16,301 nt of DNA from RBG-16-66-20 sp964564865 (GTDB taxonomy: Bacteria; Pseudomonadota; Gammaproteobacteria; Burkholderiales; SG8-39): NCBI GenBank assembly GCA_964564865.1, contig CAZMDA010000073.1:1-16301 (forward strand). Direction: 5' to 3'. Position 1 is the stretch's first letter; each line of letters begins with the position of its first letter. The notes below the pieces were generated by a model. That model did not search any database and was not told the origin of the DNA. It saw only the letters and a list, made by a program, of their open reading frames with translations. The translations under genes and the position numbers were made by a program. This document shows, one piece after another, positions 7,327-16,301 of this stretch.

Positions 7327-8163
7327 TCAGAAGTTCCAGCGCTCCTCGAGCGGCTGGCCGACGCGGATCGTGGCGCCCACGCCGCGCGCGACGATCGTGT
7401 TCTGCCCGAACGTCGCGCCCTGCAGCGCGGCGTCGAAGCGGTAGGCGGCGAGCAGCTCGGTCGGCGACGGGCCGACCGCGCCCGTCGCCTGGTCGACCGA
7501 GGGAATCGAGCAGCGCGCGCAGGCTTTCACCGGCCGGAGCGCGAACTCGGCGTGCTCGAGGCTCGCGAGGTGGTCCTCTTCGTACGGGCCCACGCCCTCG
7601 AGGACCACGTTGGGGCGGAAGCGGTCCATCGGCAGCGGCGCGTGGCCCGCCAGCGTCCAGCGCCGGTTGAGGTCCGCGAGCGTGGCGCGGGCGATCAGCA
7701 GGAGCGGATAGCCGTCGGAGAAGCGGTTCAGGGCCTCGACCGGGCCGGTGCGCCGGGGATCCGAGGGGCGCTTCGCCCGGTCGTCGAAGCGGACCAGCCG
7801 CGCGGGGACGCCGAGGAAGGCGCTCAGGCGCGCCGCGGCCTGCGCCCCGGCATCGACCGCCTGGACCGTGTCGCCCCAGATCTCGGCGCGCGTGCCCGCC
7901 TGGCCCGCCGTGGAGGACACCTCGAACGAAGGCATGCCGGGCGCCGCGAGCGCCAGGCCGCCCGCGACCGGGCTCGGCGCGACCAGGGCCAGCGCCGGAT
8001 GCTCGCGCTGGGTGAGGACCGAGCCCGCGGCGTCGACGACCGCCCATTGCCGGTCGCCCAGGCCGTGCGCCTCCAGCCCCCTGGGCCCCAGGCTGGCGGC
8101 CTCCAGGTCCAGGCCGCGGCAGGATTTCACCGGGTACAGGTGCAGGCTCGCGATCGTCGCCAA
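7327..8163 (-). CDS. MOSC domain-containing protein (YcbX/mARC-like)
   Basis: A 278-residue protein with an N-terminal MOSC beta-barrel domain (HLYPVKSCRGLDL, then QWAVVDAAG and TQREHP) and a C-terminal MOSC domain. The latter includes DRFRPNVVLEG (180-190) and the cysteine motif KACARCSIPSVDQ (Cys215, Cys218). That motif corresponds to the molybdenum-cofactor-binding cysteine region of the mARC/YcbX family, which reduces N-hydroxylated compounds. No C-terminal 2Fe-2S ferredoxin domain is present, unlike E. coli YcbX, so an external electron donor would be needed. The start appears to be TTG at 8163 (TTG GCG ACG ATC); the next in-frame ATG is at residue 77, inside the domain. No clear Shine-Dalgarno was seen. 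The gene is divergent from recA. Confidence 0.85.
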   Translation of the reverse strand: MATIASLHLYPVKSCRGLDLEAASLGPRGLEAHGLGDRQWAVVDAAGSVLTQREHPALALVAPSPVAGGLALAAPGMPSFEVSSTAGQAGTRAEIWGDTVQAVDAGAQAAARLSAFLGVPARLVRFDDRAKRPSDPRRTGPVEALNRFSDGYPLLLIARATLADLNRRWTLAGHAPLPMDRFRPNVVLEGVGPYEEDHLASLEHAEFALRPVKACARCSIPSVDQATGAVGPSPTELLAAYRFDAALQGATFGQNTIVARGVGATIRVGQPLEERWNF

Positions 8164-8206
8164 CGTGTTGTCCGGGCTGGGAAAAATCCGATCCTACAAC
8201 GGGCCG

Positions 8207-8235
8207 TTGACAGCGCCCGGTCAACCGAACACAAT
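8207..8235 (+). promoter_or_regulatory. recA sigma-70 promoter
   Basis: A perfect -35 TTGACA (8207-8212) is followed after exactly 17 bp by CACAAT (8230-8235), a 4/6 match to the -10 box. The predicted transcription start near 8242 would give a 5' leader of about 95 nt ahead of recA. The LexA-like palindrome lies immediately downstream, over the start site, as expected for an SOS-controlled gene. Confidence 0.75.
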
Positions 8236-8237
8236 GC

Positions 8238-8253
8238 ATGTGCATTTATACAG
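8238..8253. promoter_or_regulatory. LexA (SOS) box of recA
   Basis: ATGTGCATTTATACAG fits the CTG-N10-CAG SOS box with one mismatch in the outer triplet (ATG for CTG). The right half TATACAGTA (8247-8255) is a perfect consensus half site. Its place 2 bp after the -10 box would let LexA block transcription initiation. The asymmetric left half suggests somewhat weaker repression than a perfect box. Confidence 0.7.
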
Positions 8254-8336
8254 TATCCGGTGCCGGCCCGGCCGCAGGCTCCCCAAGCGGTCCGCCGAAG
8301 ATGTCGGCAACACAAGAAGAGGTACAGGAGCACACC

Positions 8337-9390
<1,054 letters not shown>

Positions 9391-9410
<20 letters not shown>

Positions 9411-9849
9411 CACCGCCGTAGAGCTCCGCGCGCGGGCGTTGCGGCTGCTCGCGCGGCGGGAGCACTCCCGGGCCGAACTGTCGCGCAAGCTGGCGCCGAG
9501 GGCGGAGTCGCCCGGGGCGCTGGGCGAGCTGCTGGATGCCCTGGAGCAGGGCAAGCAGCTCTCGGACGCGCGCTATGCCGAGGCGCGGGTCCGGCAGCTC
9601 GCGCGCAAGTACGGCGCGGCGCGCATCCGCCAGGACCTGAAGGCGAGCGGGGTGGGCGGCGCCCTCGTCGACGCCGTCTCGGGCGAGGGCGAGCTGGAGC
9701 GCGCCCGCGCCATCCTCGAGCGCAAGTACCGGACGCCGGCGACGACGCGCGAGGAGCGCGCCCGGCGCATGCGCTTCCTGCAGTCGCGCGGCTTCGCCAA
9801 CGATGTTATTTTCAGATTGCTGTCCTCCCGCGCCGATCCGGGGCGTTGA
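9391..9849 (+). CDS. recX: Regulatory protein RecX
   Basis: A 152-residue helical RecX. It has the three-repeat pattern of the family: an N-terminal RARALRLLARREHSRAELSRKL, a middle LSDARYAEARVRQLARKYGAARIRQDLKASGV (about residues 57-88), and a C-terminal RRMRFLQSRGFANDVIFRLL. RecX binds RecA filaments and limits RecA activity. The start is GTG 9391, inside the last codons of recA, giving a 20-bp overlap. No independent Shine-Dalgarno is visible, so translational coupling to recA is likely and would fix a low RecX:RecA ratio. Confidence 0.93.
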
Positions 9850-9874
9850 TCGTACTGCTGCGCTTGCAGCGGAG

Positions 9875-9883
9875 AGGAGGTGA
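9875..9883 (+). promoter_or_regulatory. Perfect extended Shine-Dalgarno
   Basis: AGGAGGTGA is fully complementary to the 3' end of 16S rRNA, nine bases in a row, and lies five bases before ATG 9889. It decides that start over the in-frame GTG at 9880, which is part of the site itself. It is the strongest ribosome binding site I see in the window. Confidence 0.8.
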
Positions 9884-9888
9884 CAGCA

Positions 9889-10227
9889 ATGGAACATGCA
9901 CAGGCATTGACGATCGTGCGCGCGCTCGCCAACGGCGTGGATCCGGCCAGCGGCGAGGTCTTCGCCGCCGACAGCCCGTACCAGCGCGCCGACACCGTGC
10001 GCGCGCTGTTCGCGGCGACGCAGGCGCTGGAGAAGGCCGAGAGCTTCGAGCGCCGCAGGCAGCAGTTGCCGCCGAAGGCAGGGGCGCCGTGGTCCGAGGA
10101 CGAGGACCGCAGGCTGCTCGCGTCCTTCGACGCCGGGCGCGGGCTGGTGGAGATCGCCGCGGCGCACGAGCGCACGCAGACCGGCGTGCGGGCGCGGCTG
10201 GTGAAGTACGGGCGGCTGGCGGCCTAG
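9889..10227 (+). CDS. Small protein with C-terminal HTH-like motif, function unknown
   Basis: A 112-residue protein without a confident name. The N-terminal half (residues 1-60) is helical and contains LANGVDPASGEVF and a heptad-like QALEKAESFERRRQQ. The C-terminal part (67-110) reads PWSEDEDRRLLASFDAGRG, then IAAAHERTQTGVRARLVKYG. This is the W-S-x-E-E-D / R-T-x-x-x-x-R-L-x-K-x-G type of Myb/HTH-like segment found in many bacterial proteins that touch DNA or RNA. It lies 39 bp downstream of recX with a perfect Shine-Dalgarno and 70 bp upstream of alaS, so it may share the recA-recX transcript. A role in the SOS response is possible but only from position. Confidence 0.75.
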   Translation: MEHAQALTIVRALANGVDPASGEVFAADSPYQRADTVRALFAATQALEKAESFERRRQQLPPKAGAPWSEDEDRRLLASFDAGRGLVEIAAAHERTQTGVRARLVKYGRLAA

Positions 10228-10240
10228 CCGGCGGTGCAGG

Positions 10241-10273
10241 GCGGGAATTCCCGCGGCGCCCGGGCGCCGCGGG
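10241..10273. repeat. Two overlapping perfect palindromes upstream of alaS
   Basis: A 14-bp palindrome (GCGGGAATTCCCGC, 10241-10254) overlaps a 24-bp perfect palindrome (10250-10273, half site CCCGCGGCGCCC). They share CCCGC (10250-10254), which can pair either with GCGGG at 10241-10245 or with GCGGG at 10269-10273, so only one hairpin can form at a time in RNA. The larger hairpin may end transcription of the upstream small gene, though only TATTT follows it. As DNA, the 24-bp palindrome lies where the alaS -35 region should be, so an operator role is possible. Confidence 0.65.
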
Positions 10274-10282
10274 TATTTCCAT

Positions 10283-10288
10283 TAGAAT
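10283..10288 (+). promoter_or_regulatory. Possible -10 box of alaS (TAGAAT)
   Basis: TAGAAT is a 5/6 match to the -10 consensus and lies only nine bases before ATG 10298. Transcription from it would start within a few bases of the start codon and give an almost leaderless mRNA. No -35 match is found at 16-18 bp; the palindrome occupies that place. The alternative is that alaS is read from an upstream promoter and uses the weak CAGG at 10289-10292 as its ribosome binding site. Confidence 0.35.
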
Positions 10289-10297
10289 CAGGCCCCT

Positions 10298-12916
<2,619 letters not shown>

Positions 12917-12930
12917 CAAAGGAGGCACGG

Positions 12931-13275
12931 ATGAATCGACGCATCGCGATGTTCGCCCTGGCACTGGCGCCCGCCATCGCGCTGGCGCACCACGGCTGGA
13001 GCGAGTACGACAGCACGAAGCTGCTGAAGCTCTCGGGCACGGTGCTCGAGGTCGGCTACGAGCACCCGCACGGCTTCATCCGCCTGCAGGCGCCGGGCAA
13101 GACCTGGCTGTGCGTGCTGGCGCCGCCCTCGCGCATGGATGCCCGCGGCCTGGAGAAGGGGGCGCTCAAGCCCGGCGTGGCGGCCACGGTGGAGGGCTAT
13201 GCCAACCGCAACAAGCCCGAGGAGATGCGCGCCGAGCGCATCACGGTGGGCGGCAAGACCATCGAGCTGAGGTAG
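12931..13275 (+). CDS. Small secreted DUF6152-like protein with N-terminal His-His after cleavage
   Basis: A 114-residue protein with a clear Sec signal peptide (NRR, then a hydrophobic stretch to IALA). The best signal peptidase I site is Ala-Leu-Ala at 17-19, so the predicted mature protein starts His20-His21-Gly-Trp. A second histidine pair, EHPHGF (His45, His47), follows about 25 residues later. The remaining 60 residues look like a small beta-rich OB/barrel fold (TVEGYANRNKPEEMRAERITVGGKTIEL). It resembles the DUF6152 family, whose role is unknown to me. Start ATG 12931 has AAAGGAGG five bases upstream, 14 bp after alaS. The next gene begins 3 bp downstream, so the two form one unit. Periplasmic metal binding is inference. 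Confidence 0.8.
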   Translation: MNRRIAMFALALAPAIALAHHGWSEYDSTKLLKLSGTVLEVGYEHPHGFIRLQAPGKTWLCVLAPPSRMDARGLEKGALKPGVAATVEGYANRNKPEEMRAERITVGGKTIELR

Positions 13276-13278
13276 GCC

Positions 13279-13755
13279 GTGACCGGCATGGGCGCCATCG
13301 AGATGAGCGCCCTGGGCGTGGCGATGCGCCAGTCGTACTGGCTCTACCCCGCCGTGGAGGTGGTCCACCTCGCGGGCATCGCGCTGCTGGTGGGCTCCAT
13401 CGCGGTGCTGGATCTGAGGCTGCTCGGGCTGGCGCGCGCGATTCCCGTGCGCCGCCTTGCCTGGCATGTGCTGCCCCTCAGCGCGGCGAGCTTCGCGCTC
13501 ATCGTCCCCAGCGGGCTGATGCTGTTCGTCGCCCACGCGGGCGACCTGCTCGGCAACCCGGTGTTCGCGCTCAAGATCTGCCTGATCCTGGCCGCCGGGA
13601 CCAACGCCGCCGTGTTCCATGCCGCGGTGTTCCGCGGCGCCGCCGGCTGGGACGTGGATGCCATGCCGCCGCCGGCCGCGCGCGCCTGCGCGGCGCTGTC
13701 GCTGCTGCTCTGGGTCGCGGTGATCGCCTGCGGGCGGCTGCTGGCCTATACCTGA
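13279..13755 (+). CDS. Four-helix integral membrane protein (DUF6644-like)
   Basis: A 158-residue membrane protein with four predicted helices near residues 22-44, 62-85, 96-117 and 137-155. Histidines lie in or at the ends of helices: His30 in helix 1 (EVVHLAGIALLVGSIAVLDLRLLG), His63 and His86 at the two ends of helix 2, and His114 in helix 3. The HxxG...DLRLLG pattern is shared with small CopD/DUF2214-like membrane proteins; bis-His haem or metal binding is possible but unproven. GTG 13279 is taken as start because GAGG ends six bases before it; ATG 13288 is the alternative. It follows the secreted His-His protein by 3 bp. Its stop is 13 bp from that of the convergent AAA gene. Confidence 0.8.
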   Translation: MTGMGAIEMSALGVAMRQSYWLYPAVEVVHLAGIALLVGSIAVLDLRLLGLARAIPVRRLAWHVLPLSAASFALIVPSGLMLFVAHAGDLLGNPVFALKICLILAAGTNAAVFHAAVFRGAAGWDVDAMPPPAARACAALSLLLWVAVIACGRLLAYT

Positions 13756-13768
13756 GTCGGTTCCCCGG

Positions 13769-14758
13769 CTAGAAGCCGATCCGCTGCCGGCGCCCGCCGC
13801 GCAGGTCCGGCACGTCGCCCGCCTGCATCTCGGCGCGCCCCGCGATCTTGGCGTTGCCGAACGCGGTCTGCACCGCCCGGCGCATCTCGCGCGGGGTCAG
13901 TTCCGCGAGCCGCTCCACCACGTCGGCGGCGGGTGCCTCCGGGAAGCGCCGGCCCCAGTCGTGCGCCTCGCGGATCTCGCGGTAGATGGAGCGCGCGATG
14001 CGCGCCGCGCCTTCCTCGTCGGGCGGGTCGATCTCGTACACGTTCATGCGGTTGAGGATCGGCTCCGGGATGCGCGCGGCGTCGTTGGCGGTGGCGAACC
14101 ACACCGCGCCCGAGGCGTCGATCGGGATCTCGGCGAACTCGTCCACGAACTGCGCGGCGGTCTTCGACTCCAGCAGCGAATAGAGCGCGCCCAGCGGATC
14201 GAACTGGCCGTCGCCGCCCGCCTTGTCGATCTCGTCCACCACCATCACCGGGTTGGCGTACTCGCCGTTGAGGAAGGTGTCGAACACCTTGCCGGGCTTG
14301 GCGTTCTTCCACTGCGACGAGGCGCCCGACAGGATCCAGCCGGCGGTGAGCGAGCTCATCGGCACGAAGCCGAAGCCGGTGCCCAGCAGCTGCGACACCC
14401 GCTGCGCGAAGTGCGTCTTGCCGATCCCGGGCTCGCCCAGCAGCAGGATCGGCGGCAGCTCGATGGCGTCGCTGGAATCGACGCACAGCGCGAGCTGGCG
14501 GCGGATCTCCTCCAGCACCTCGGCGAAGTTCGGCATGTCCTCGAACAGCGCCTGCATCTCCGGCAGCGCCGAGGGCTTGACCGTGAAGCGCTGGCCGCCC
14601 AGGCGCAGCATCTTCTCGTAAAGGGTGCGCAGGGCCTCGTTGGCGGTGGGCGGCAGCTCCTGCAGCGCCTTCTCGACCGCGGGCAGGTCGTAGACGTCCC
14701 GGAACCCGGCCACGGGAATGGCCGTCGGGGTGGAAGGGATCAGCTGGCCTGCCGGCAT
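13769..14758 (-). CDS. Orphan Lon-like AAA+ ATPase
   Basis: A 329-residue AAA+ ATPase. Walker A GEPGIGKT is at 108-115 and Walker B VMVVDEIDKA at 171-180. The sensor-1 region FATANDAARIPEPILNRMNVYEI has the same layout as the Lon protease ATPase domain (ATANxxxxIPxxLxxRMEVI), as does PGKVFDTFLNGEYANPVMVVDEID. There is no Lon substrate-binding N-terminal domain and no Ser-Lys protease domain, so it is an ATPase without its own protease. The function is unknown; a MoxR-like chaperone or remodelling role is possible. Start ATG 14758 has AGGAG seven bases upstream. A longer form beginning MLTFFHG (14806) would have to start inside the promoter. Confidence 0.85.
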   Translation of the reverse strand: MPAGQLIPSTPTAIPVAGFRDVYDLPAVEKALQELPPTANEALRTLYEKMLRLGGQRFTVKPSALPEMQALFEDMPNFAEVLEEIRRQLALCVDSSDAIELPPILLLGEPGIGKTHFAQRVSQLLGTGFGFVPMSSLTAGWILSGASSQWKNAKPGKVFDTFLNGEYANPVMVVDEIDKAGGDGQFDPLGALYSLLESKTAAQFVDEFAEIPIDASGAVWFATANDAARIPEPILNRMNVYEIDPPDEEGAARIARSIYREIREAHDWGRRFPEAPAADVVERLAELTPREMRRAVQTAFGNAKIAGRAEMQAGDVPDLRGGRRQRIGF

Positions 14759-14796
14759 GATCGGTCTCCTGTGTTCTTGTTGGCGCCCGTGGAAAA

Positions 14797-14825
14797 AAGT
14801 TAGCACGCCCCCATGGACCTAGCAA
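14797..14825 (-). promoter_or_regulatory. Promoter of the AAA+ ATPase gene
   Basis: On the minus strand TTGCTA (-35) and an extended -10 TGC-TAACTT are separated by 17 bp. The predicted start site near 14790 leaves a 5' UTR of about 32 nt containing the AGGAG. The -35 box is 4/6 and the -10 is weak except for its TG extension, so the call is moderate. The divergent thioesterase start lies about 35 bp beyond it. Confidence 0.45.
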
Positions 14826-14860
14826 GTTGCGCGCCCGGATCGTGTACAGTCGCCTGCGCC

Positions 14861-15325
14861 ATGTCCAGAGGAACGCCGCTGCTGCGCGCCGGGATGACCG
14901 CCGCGCATTTCAATGGCCGCAGCCCGGGCCACCTGCCCGGGCTGGTGGGCCTGAGCGTCACCGCCGTCGCGCCGGGCGTGCTCGAGAGCCGGCTCCTCGT
15001 GAGGAAAGACCTCATGGCGCCGAACGGGTTCCTGCACGCGGCGACCGTGGTGGCGCTGGCGGACACCTCCTGCGGCTACGCCTGCGTGGCCCACCTGCCG
15101 GAGGGGGCGAGCGGCTTCACCACCCTGGAGTTGAAGGCCAACTTCCTGGGCACGACCCGGGAGGGCGCCATCTCCTGCCGCGCGGTCCCGGCGCACCTGG
15201 GCCGCACGACCCAGGTCTGGGAAGCGGAGGTAAGCGTCGAGGGCACCGAAAAGAGGATTGCGCTGTTTCGCTGCACCCAGATGGTCCTGTGGCCGAAGCC
15301 GGGGGCGGCTACTTCTTCGACTTGA
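14861..15325 (+). CDS. PaaI-family hotdog thioesterase
   Basis: A 154-residue single-hotdog protein. The central helix motif PNGFLHAATVVALADTSCGY has the asparagine, His and Asp of the PaaI/YigI-type acyl-CoA thioesterase active site; LELKANFLGTTREGAISCRA is the following strand pair. It should hydrolyse an acyl- or aryl-CoA; the substrate is unknown. ATG 14861 (MSRGTPLL) is chosen; ATG 14894 (MTAAHFNG) is possible, and neither has a clear Shine-Dalgarno. A TACAGT at 14845-14850 might be a -10 box but has no partner -35. The last 17 bp overlap the 3' end of the convergent cytochrome gene. Confidence 0.83.
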   Translation: MSRGTPLLRAGMTAAHFNGRSPGHLPGLVGLSVTAVAPGVLESRLLVRKDLMAPNGFLHAATVVALADTSCGYACVAHLPEGASGFTTLELKANFLGTTREGAISCRAVPAHLGRTTQVWEAEVSVEGTEKRIALFRCTQMVLWPKPGAATSST

Positions 15326-15707
15326 GCGCGTCCTGCCGGGCCTTGACCCGCTTCTGGATGTTGGCCAGCAGCGCGGGGTCCGGGTCCTTCCAGGTCGCGC
15401 CGGCGGCGCGCGCCATGTAGGCCACCGCGCGCGAGAAGTCCTCCAGCGGCAGGTCGGCCTTGCCGCCCTGCGGCGGCATGGCGCGCACGCCGATCCAGGC
15501 GTCCGCGGTCAGCTTGGACTGGCCTTCCTTGATGAGCGGGGCCCACATCTTCCGGTCGCCGAATTTCGGCGCCTTGTCCACACCTTCGGCATGGCAGGCG
15601 AAGCACACCGCCTTGTAGACCTGCTCGCCGGAGGCGGGTTGGGCTTGGGACGCCGGCGCGCCGCAGGCCAGGGCGAGGACAACTGCTGCGGCGGCAAGGG
15701 TTCGCAT
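15309..15707 (-). CDS. Cytochrome c5-type class I c-type cytochrome
   Basis: A 132-residue periplasmic cytochrome. The signal peptide (MRTLAAAAVVLALACGAPASQA) is followed by a single haem motif CFACH (Cys35, Cys38, His39). Then come the cytochrome c5-like APKFGDRKMWAPLIKEG and the axial methionine in AMPPQGG (Met77). The C-terminal 30 residues after the haem domain (KDPDPALLANIQKRVKARQ...) form a lysine-rich helical extension not needed for haem binding. It should shuttle electrons in the periplasm; the partner is unknown. ATG 15707 has no strong Shine-Dalgarno. The gene diverges from the aroG leader unit, whose promoter must lie in the roughly 60 bp between. Confidence 0.88.
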   Translation of the reverse strand: MRTLAAAAVVLALACGAPASQAQPASGEQVYKAVCFACHAEGVDKAPKFGDRKMWAPLIKEGQSKLTADAWIGVRAMPPQGGKADLPLEDFSRAVAYMARAAGATWKDPDPALLANIQKRVKARQDALKSKK

Positions 15708-15769
15708 GGGCTGATGCCGAATCTACCGCAATTGGACAATTCCCCGCAGGTCGTGCTTGAATGGGGCCC

Positions 15770-15847
15770 ATGAAGCGTTGGCACTACGGCTTTTTCTTTG
15801 GCTTTGCCCACTTCTACCCGCGCCCGCTGGCGCAGGGGAACGGATAG
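15770..15847 (+). CDS. Aromatic-rich leader peptide of aroG (attenuator peptide)
   Basis: A 25-codon ORF (ATG to TAG) reading MKRWHYGFFFGFAHFY followed by nine non-aromatic residues. Of its first 16 residues, 8 are aromatic regulatory amino acids (W4, Y6, F8, F9, F10, F12, F15, Y16). Three of the five Phe codons are TTT, uncommon among the mainly TTC codons of neighbouring genes. It ends 94 bp before aroG, with a terminator in between. This is the layout of the pheA/trp-type leader peptides. An in-frame ATG at 15761 would add MGP; GGGG at 15763-15766 is the only Shine-Dalgarno-like run before 15770. Ribosome stalling at the Phe/Tyr codons when charged tRNA is short should favour the antiterminator. 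Confidence 0.8.
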   Translation: MKRWHYGFFFGFAHFYPRPLAQGNG

Positions 15848-15888
15848 CATTCAGACCTAGAGCCGACCCACCCCTGAAACCGCCAGCG
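15825..15888 (+). promoter_or_regulatory. Antiterminator hairpin of the aroG attenuator
   Basis: CGCTGGCG (15825-15832) is exactly complementary to CGCCAGCG (15881-15888), and the adjoining CAGGGG (15833-15838) to CCCCTG (15871-15876). Together they make 14 base pairs with a 4-nt bulge (15877-15880). The left arm lies in the last codons of the leader peptide, 8-21 nt past the last Tyr codon, so a ribosome stalled on Phe leaves it free and one at the stop codon covers part of it. The right arm contains the terminator's left stem, so the two structures exclude each other. A small 5-bp hairpin (15820-15833) could compete as segment 1:2. Confidence 0.78.
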
Positions 15889-15914
15889 CAGAGATGCCTG
15901 GCGGTTTTTTGTTT
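15877..15914 (+). terminator. Rho-independent terminator (attenuator) before aroG
   Basis: A perfect 10-bp stem AAACCGCCAG / CTGGCGGTTT (15877-15886 with 15898-15907), an 11-nt loop and a T-tract (15905-15910, then GTTT). It is the only strong intrinsic terminator in the window. It lies between the leader peptide stop and aroG on the same strand, not at a gene end, so it must act as an attenuator rather than a normal end-of-operon signal. Confidence 0.9.
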
Positions 15915-15941
15915 CTGGGGACCCATTCCACGGAGAGCGCC

Positions 15942-16301
15942 ATGACCAGCCCCACCGACACCTTCCTTGGCCAGATACCGGCCGACAAGACCTCGCTCAC
16001 CGACGACGAGCGCATCGAGAACGTCGTCCCGCTGCCGCCGCCGGAGCACCTGATCCGCTTCTTCCCGATCCAGGGCACGCCGGTGGAGAAGCTGATCGCC
16101 GACACCCGCAAGCGCGTGCGCGAGATCGTGCGCGGCAAGTCCGACCGGCTGCTGGTGGTCATCGGCCCGTGCTCGATCCACGACCCGGCGGCCGCGGTCG
16201 CCTACGCGGAGAAGCTGCTCGCCGAGCGCCGCCGCCACGCCGGCGAGCTGGAGGTGGTGATGCGGGTGTACTTCGAGAAGCCGCGCACCACGGTGGGCTG
16301 G
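15942..16301 (+). CDS. aroG: 3-deoxy-7-phosphoheptulonate synthase (DAHP synthase), 3' partial
   Basis: The first 120 residues of a type I (AroG/AroF-like) DAHP synthase, which condenses phosphoenolpyruvate and erythrose 4-phosphate at the entry to the shikimate pathway. LLVVIGPCSIHDP (70-82) holds the metal-ligand Cys77, equivalent to Cys61 of E. coli AroG. MRVYFEKPRTTVGW (107-120) holds the PEP-binding Arg108 and Lys113. The N-terminal segment that carries feedback inhibition in this family (DDERIENVVPLPPPEHLIRFFP) is present. About two thirds of the gene lies beyond the window. ATG 15942 has GGAG six bases upstream. Expression is very probably governed by the leader attenuator directly upstream; allosteric specificity (Phe or Tyr) cannot be read with certainty. 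Confidence 0.95.
   Translation, partial: MTSPTDTFLGQIPADKTSLTDDERIENVVPLPPPEHLIRFFPIQGTPVEKLIADTRKRVREIVRGKSDRLLVVIGPCSIHDPAAAVAYAEKLLAERRRHAGELEVVMRVYFEKPRTTVGW

Noticed and set aside
8238..8336. N-terminal extension of RecA from ATG 8238
   Set aside because: That ATG lies in the LexA box and near the predicted transcription start; ATG 8337 has AGGAG and the conserved RecA N-terminus.
15757..15945. A 62-codon frame overlapping the aroG leader
   Set aside because: It runs through the terminator stem and overlaps the aroG start out of frame; the aromatic-rich frame explains the region far better.

Overview
The window comes from a high-GC proteobacterium, most likely a betaproteobacterium of the Burkholderiales/Nitrosomonadales kind. 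The evidence is the RecA N-terminus (MDENKQKALAAALAQIEKQY), the recA-recX-alaS order, the strong GC bias at third codon positions and the type I DAHP synthase. No phage, IS element, CRISPR array, tRNA or rRNA was seen. It reads as ordinary, gene-dense chromosome with no gene-free stretch over 300 bp. The longest non-ORF gap (15708-15941) is occupied by a leader-peptide attenuator.

Left part, plus strand (1-3447): the end of a fused Memo/AMMECR1 protein (AmmeMemoRadiSam proteins B and A in one chain), the partner radical SAM enzyme, and an MFS transporter that may be translationally coupled to it. This three-domain system is widespread and its chemistry is unknown. A perfect 26-bp palindrome separates the block from the next genes, which converge on it.

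Middle, minus strand (3489-8163, read right to left): a MOSC-domain protein, a 3-hydroxyisobutyrate-dehydrogenase-family reductase, a CHAD protein, a SixA-type phosphohistidine phosphatase and a tandem-domain polyphosphate:AMP phosphotransferase. The last three look like a small polyphosphate/phosphohistidine unit.

Plus strand (8207-13755): a recA promoter with a LexA-type operator, then recA, an overlapping recX, a small HTH-like protein of unknown role with an unusually perfect Shine-Dalgarno, and alaS behind two overlapping GC palindromes. These are followed by a two-gene unit: a small secreted protein whose predicted mature N-terminus is His-His, and a four-helix membrane protein. Its layout resembles CopC/CopD.

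Right end: an orphan Lon-like AAA+ ATPase (minus), a PaaI-type thioesterase (plus) whose end overlaps a convergent cytochrome c5-type gene, and the start of the DAHP synthase gene aroG, cut by the window edge. Between the cytochrome gene and aroG lies the most striking element. It is a short ORF rich in Phe, Tyr and Trp codons, an antiterminator pairing (8+6 bp) and a mutually exclusive rho-independent terminator (10-bp stem plus T-tract). Together these form a complete classical attenuator for the first step of aromatic amino acid synthesis.
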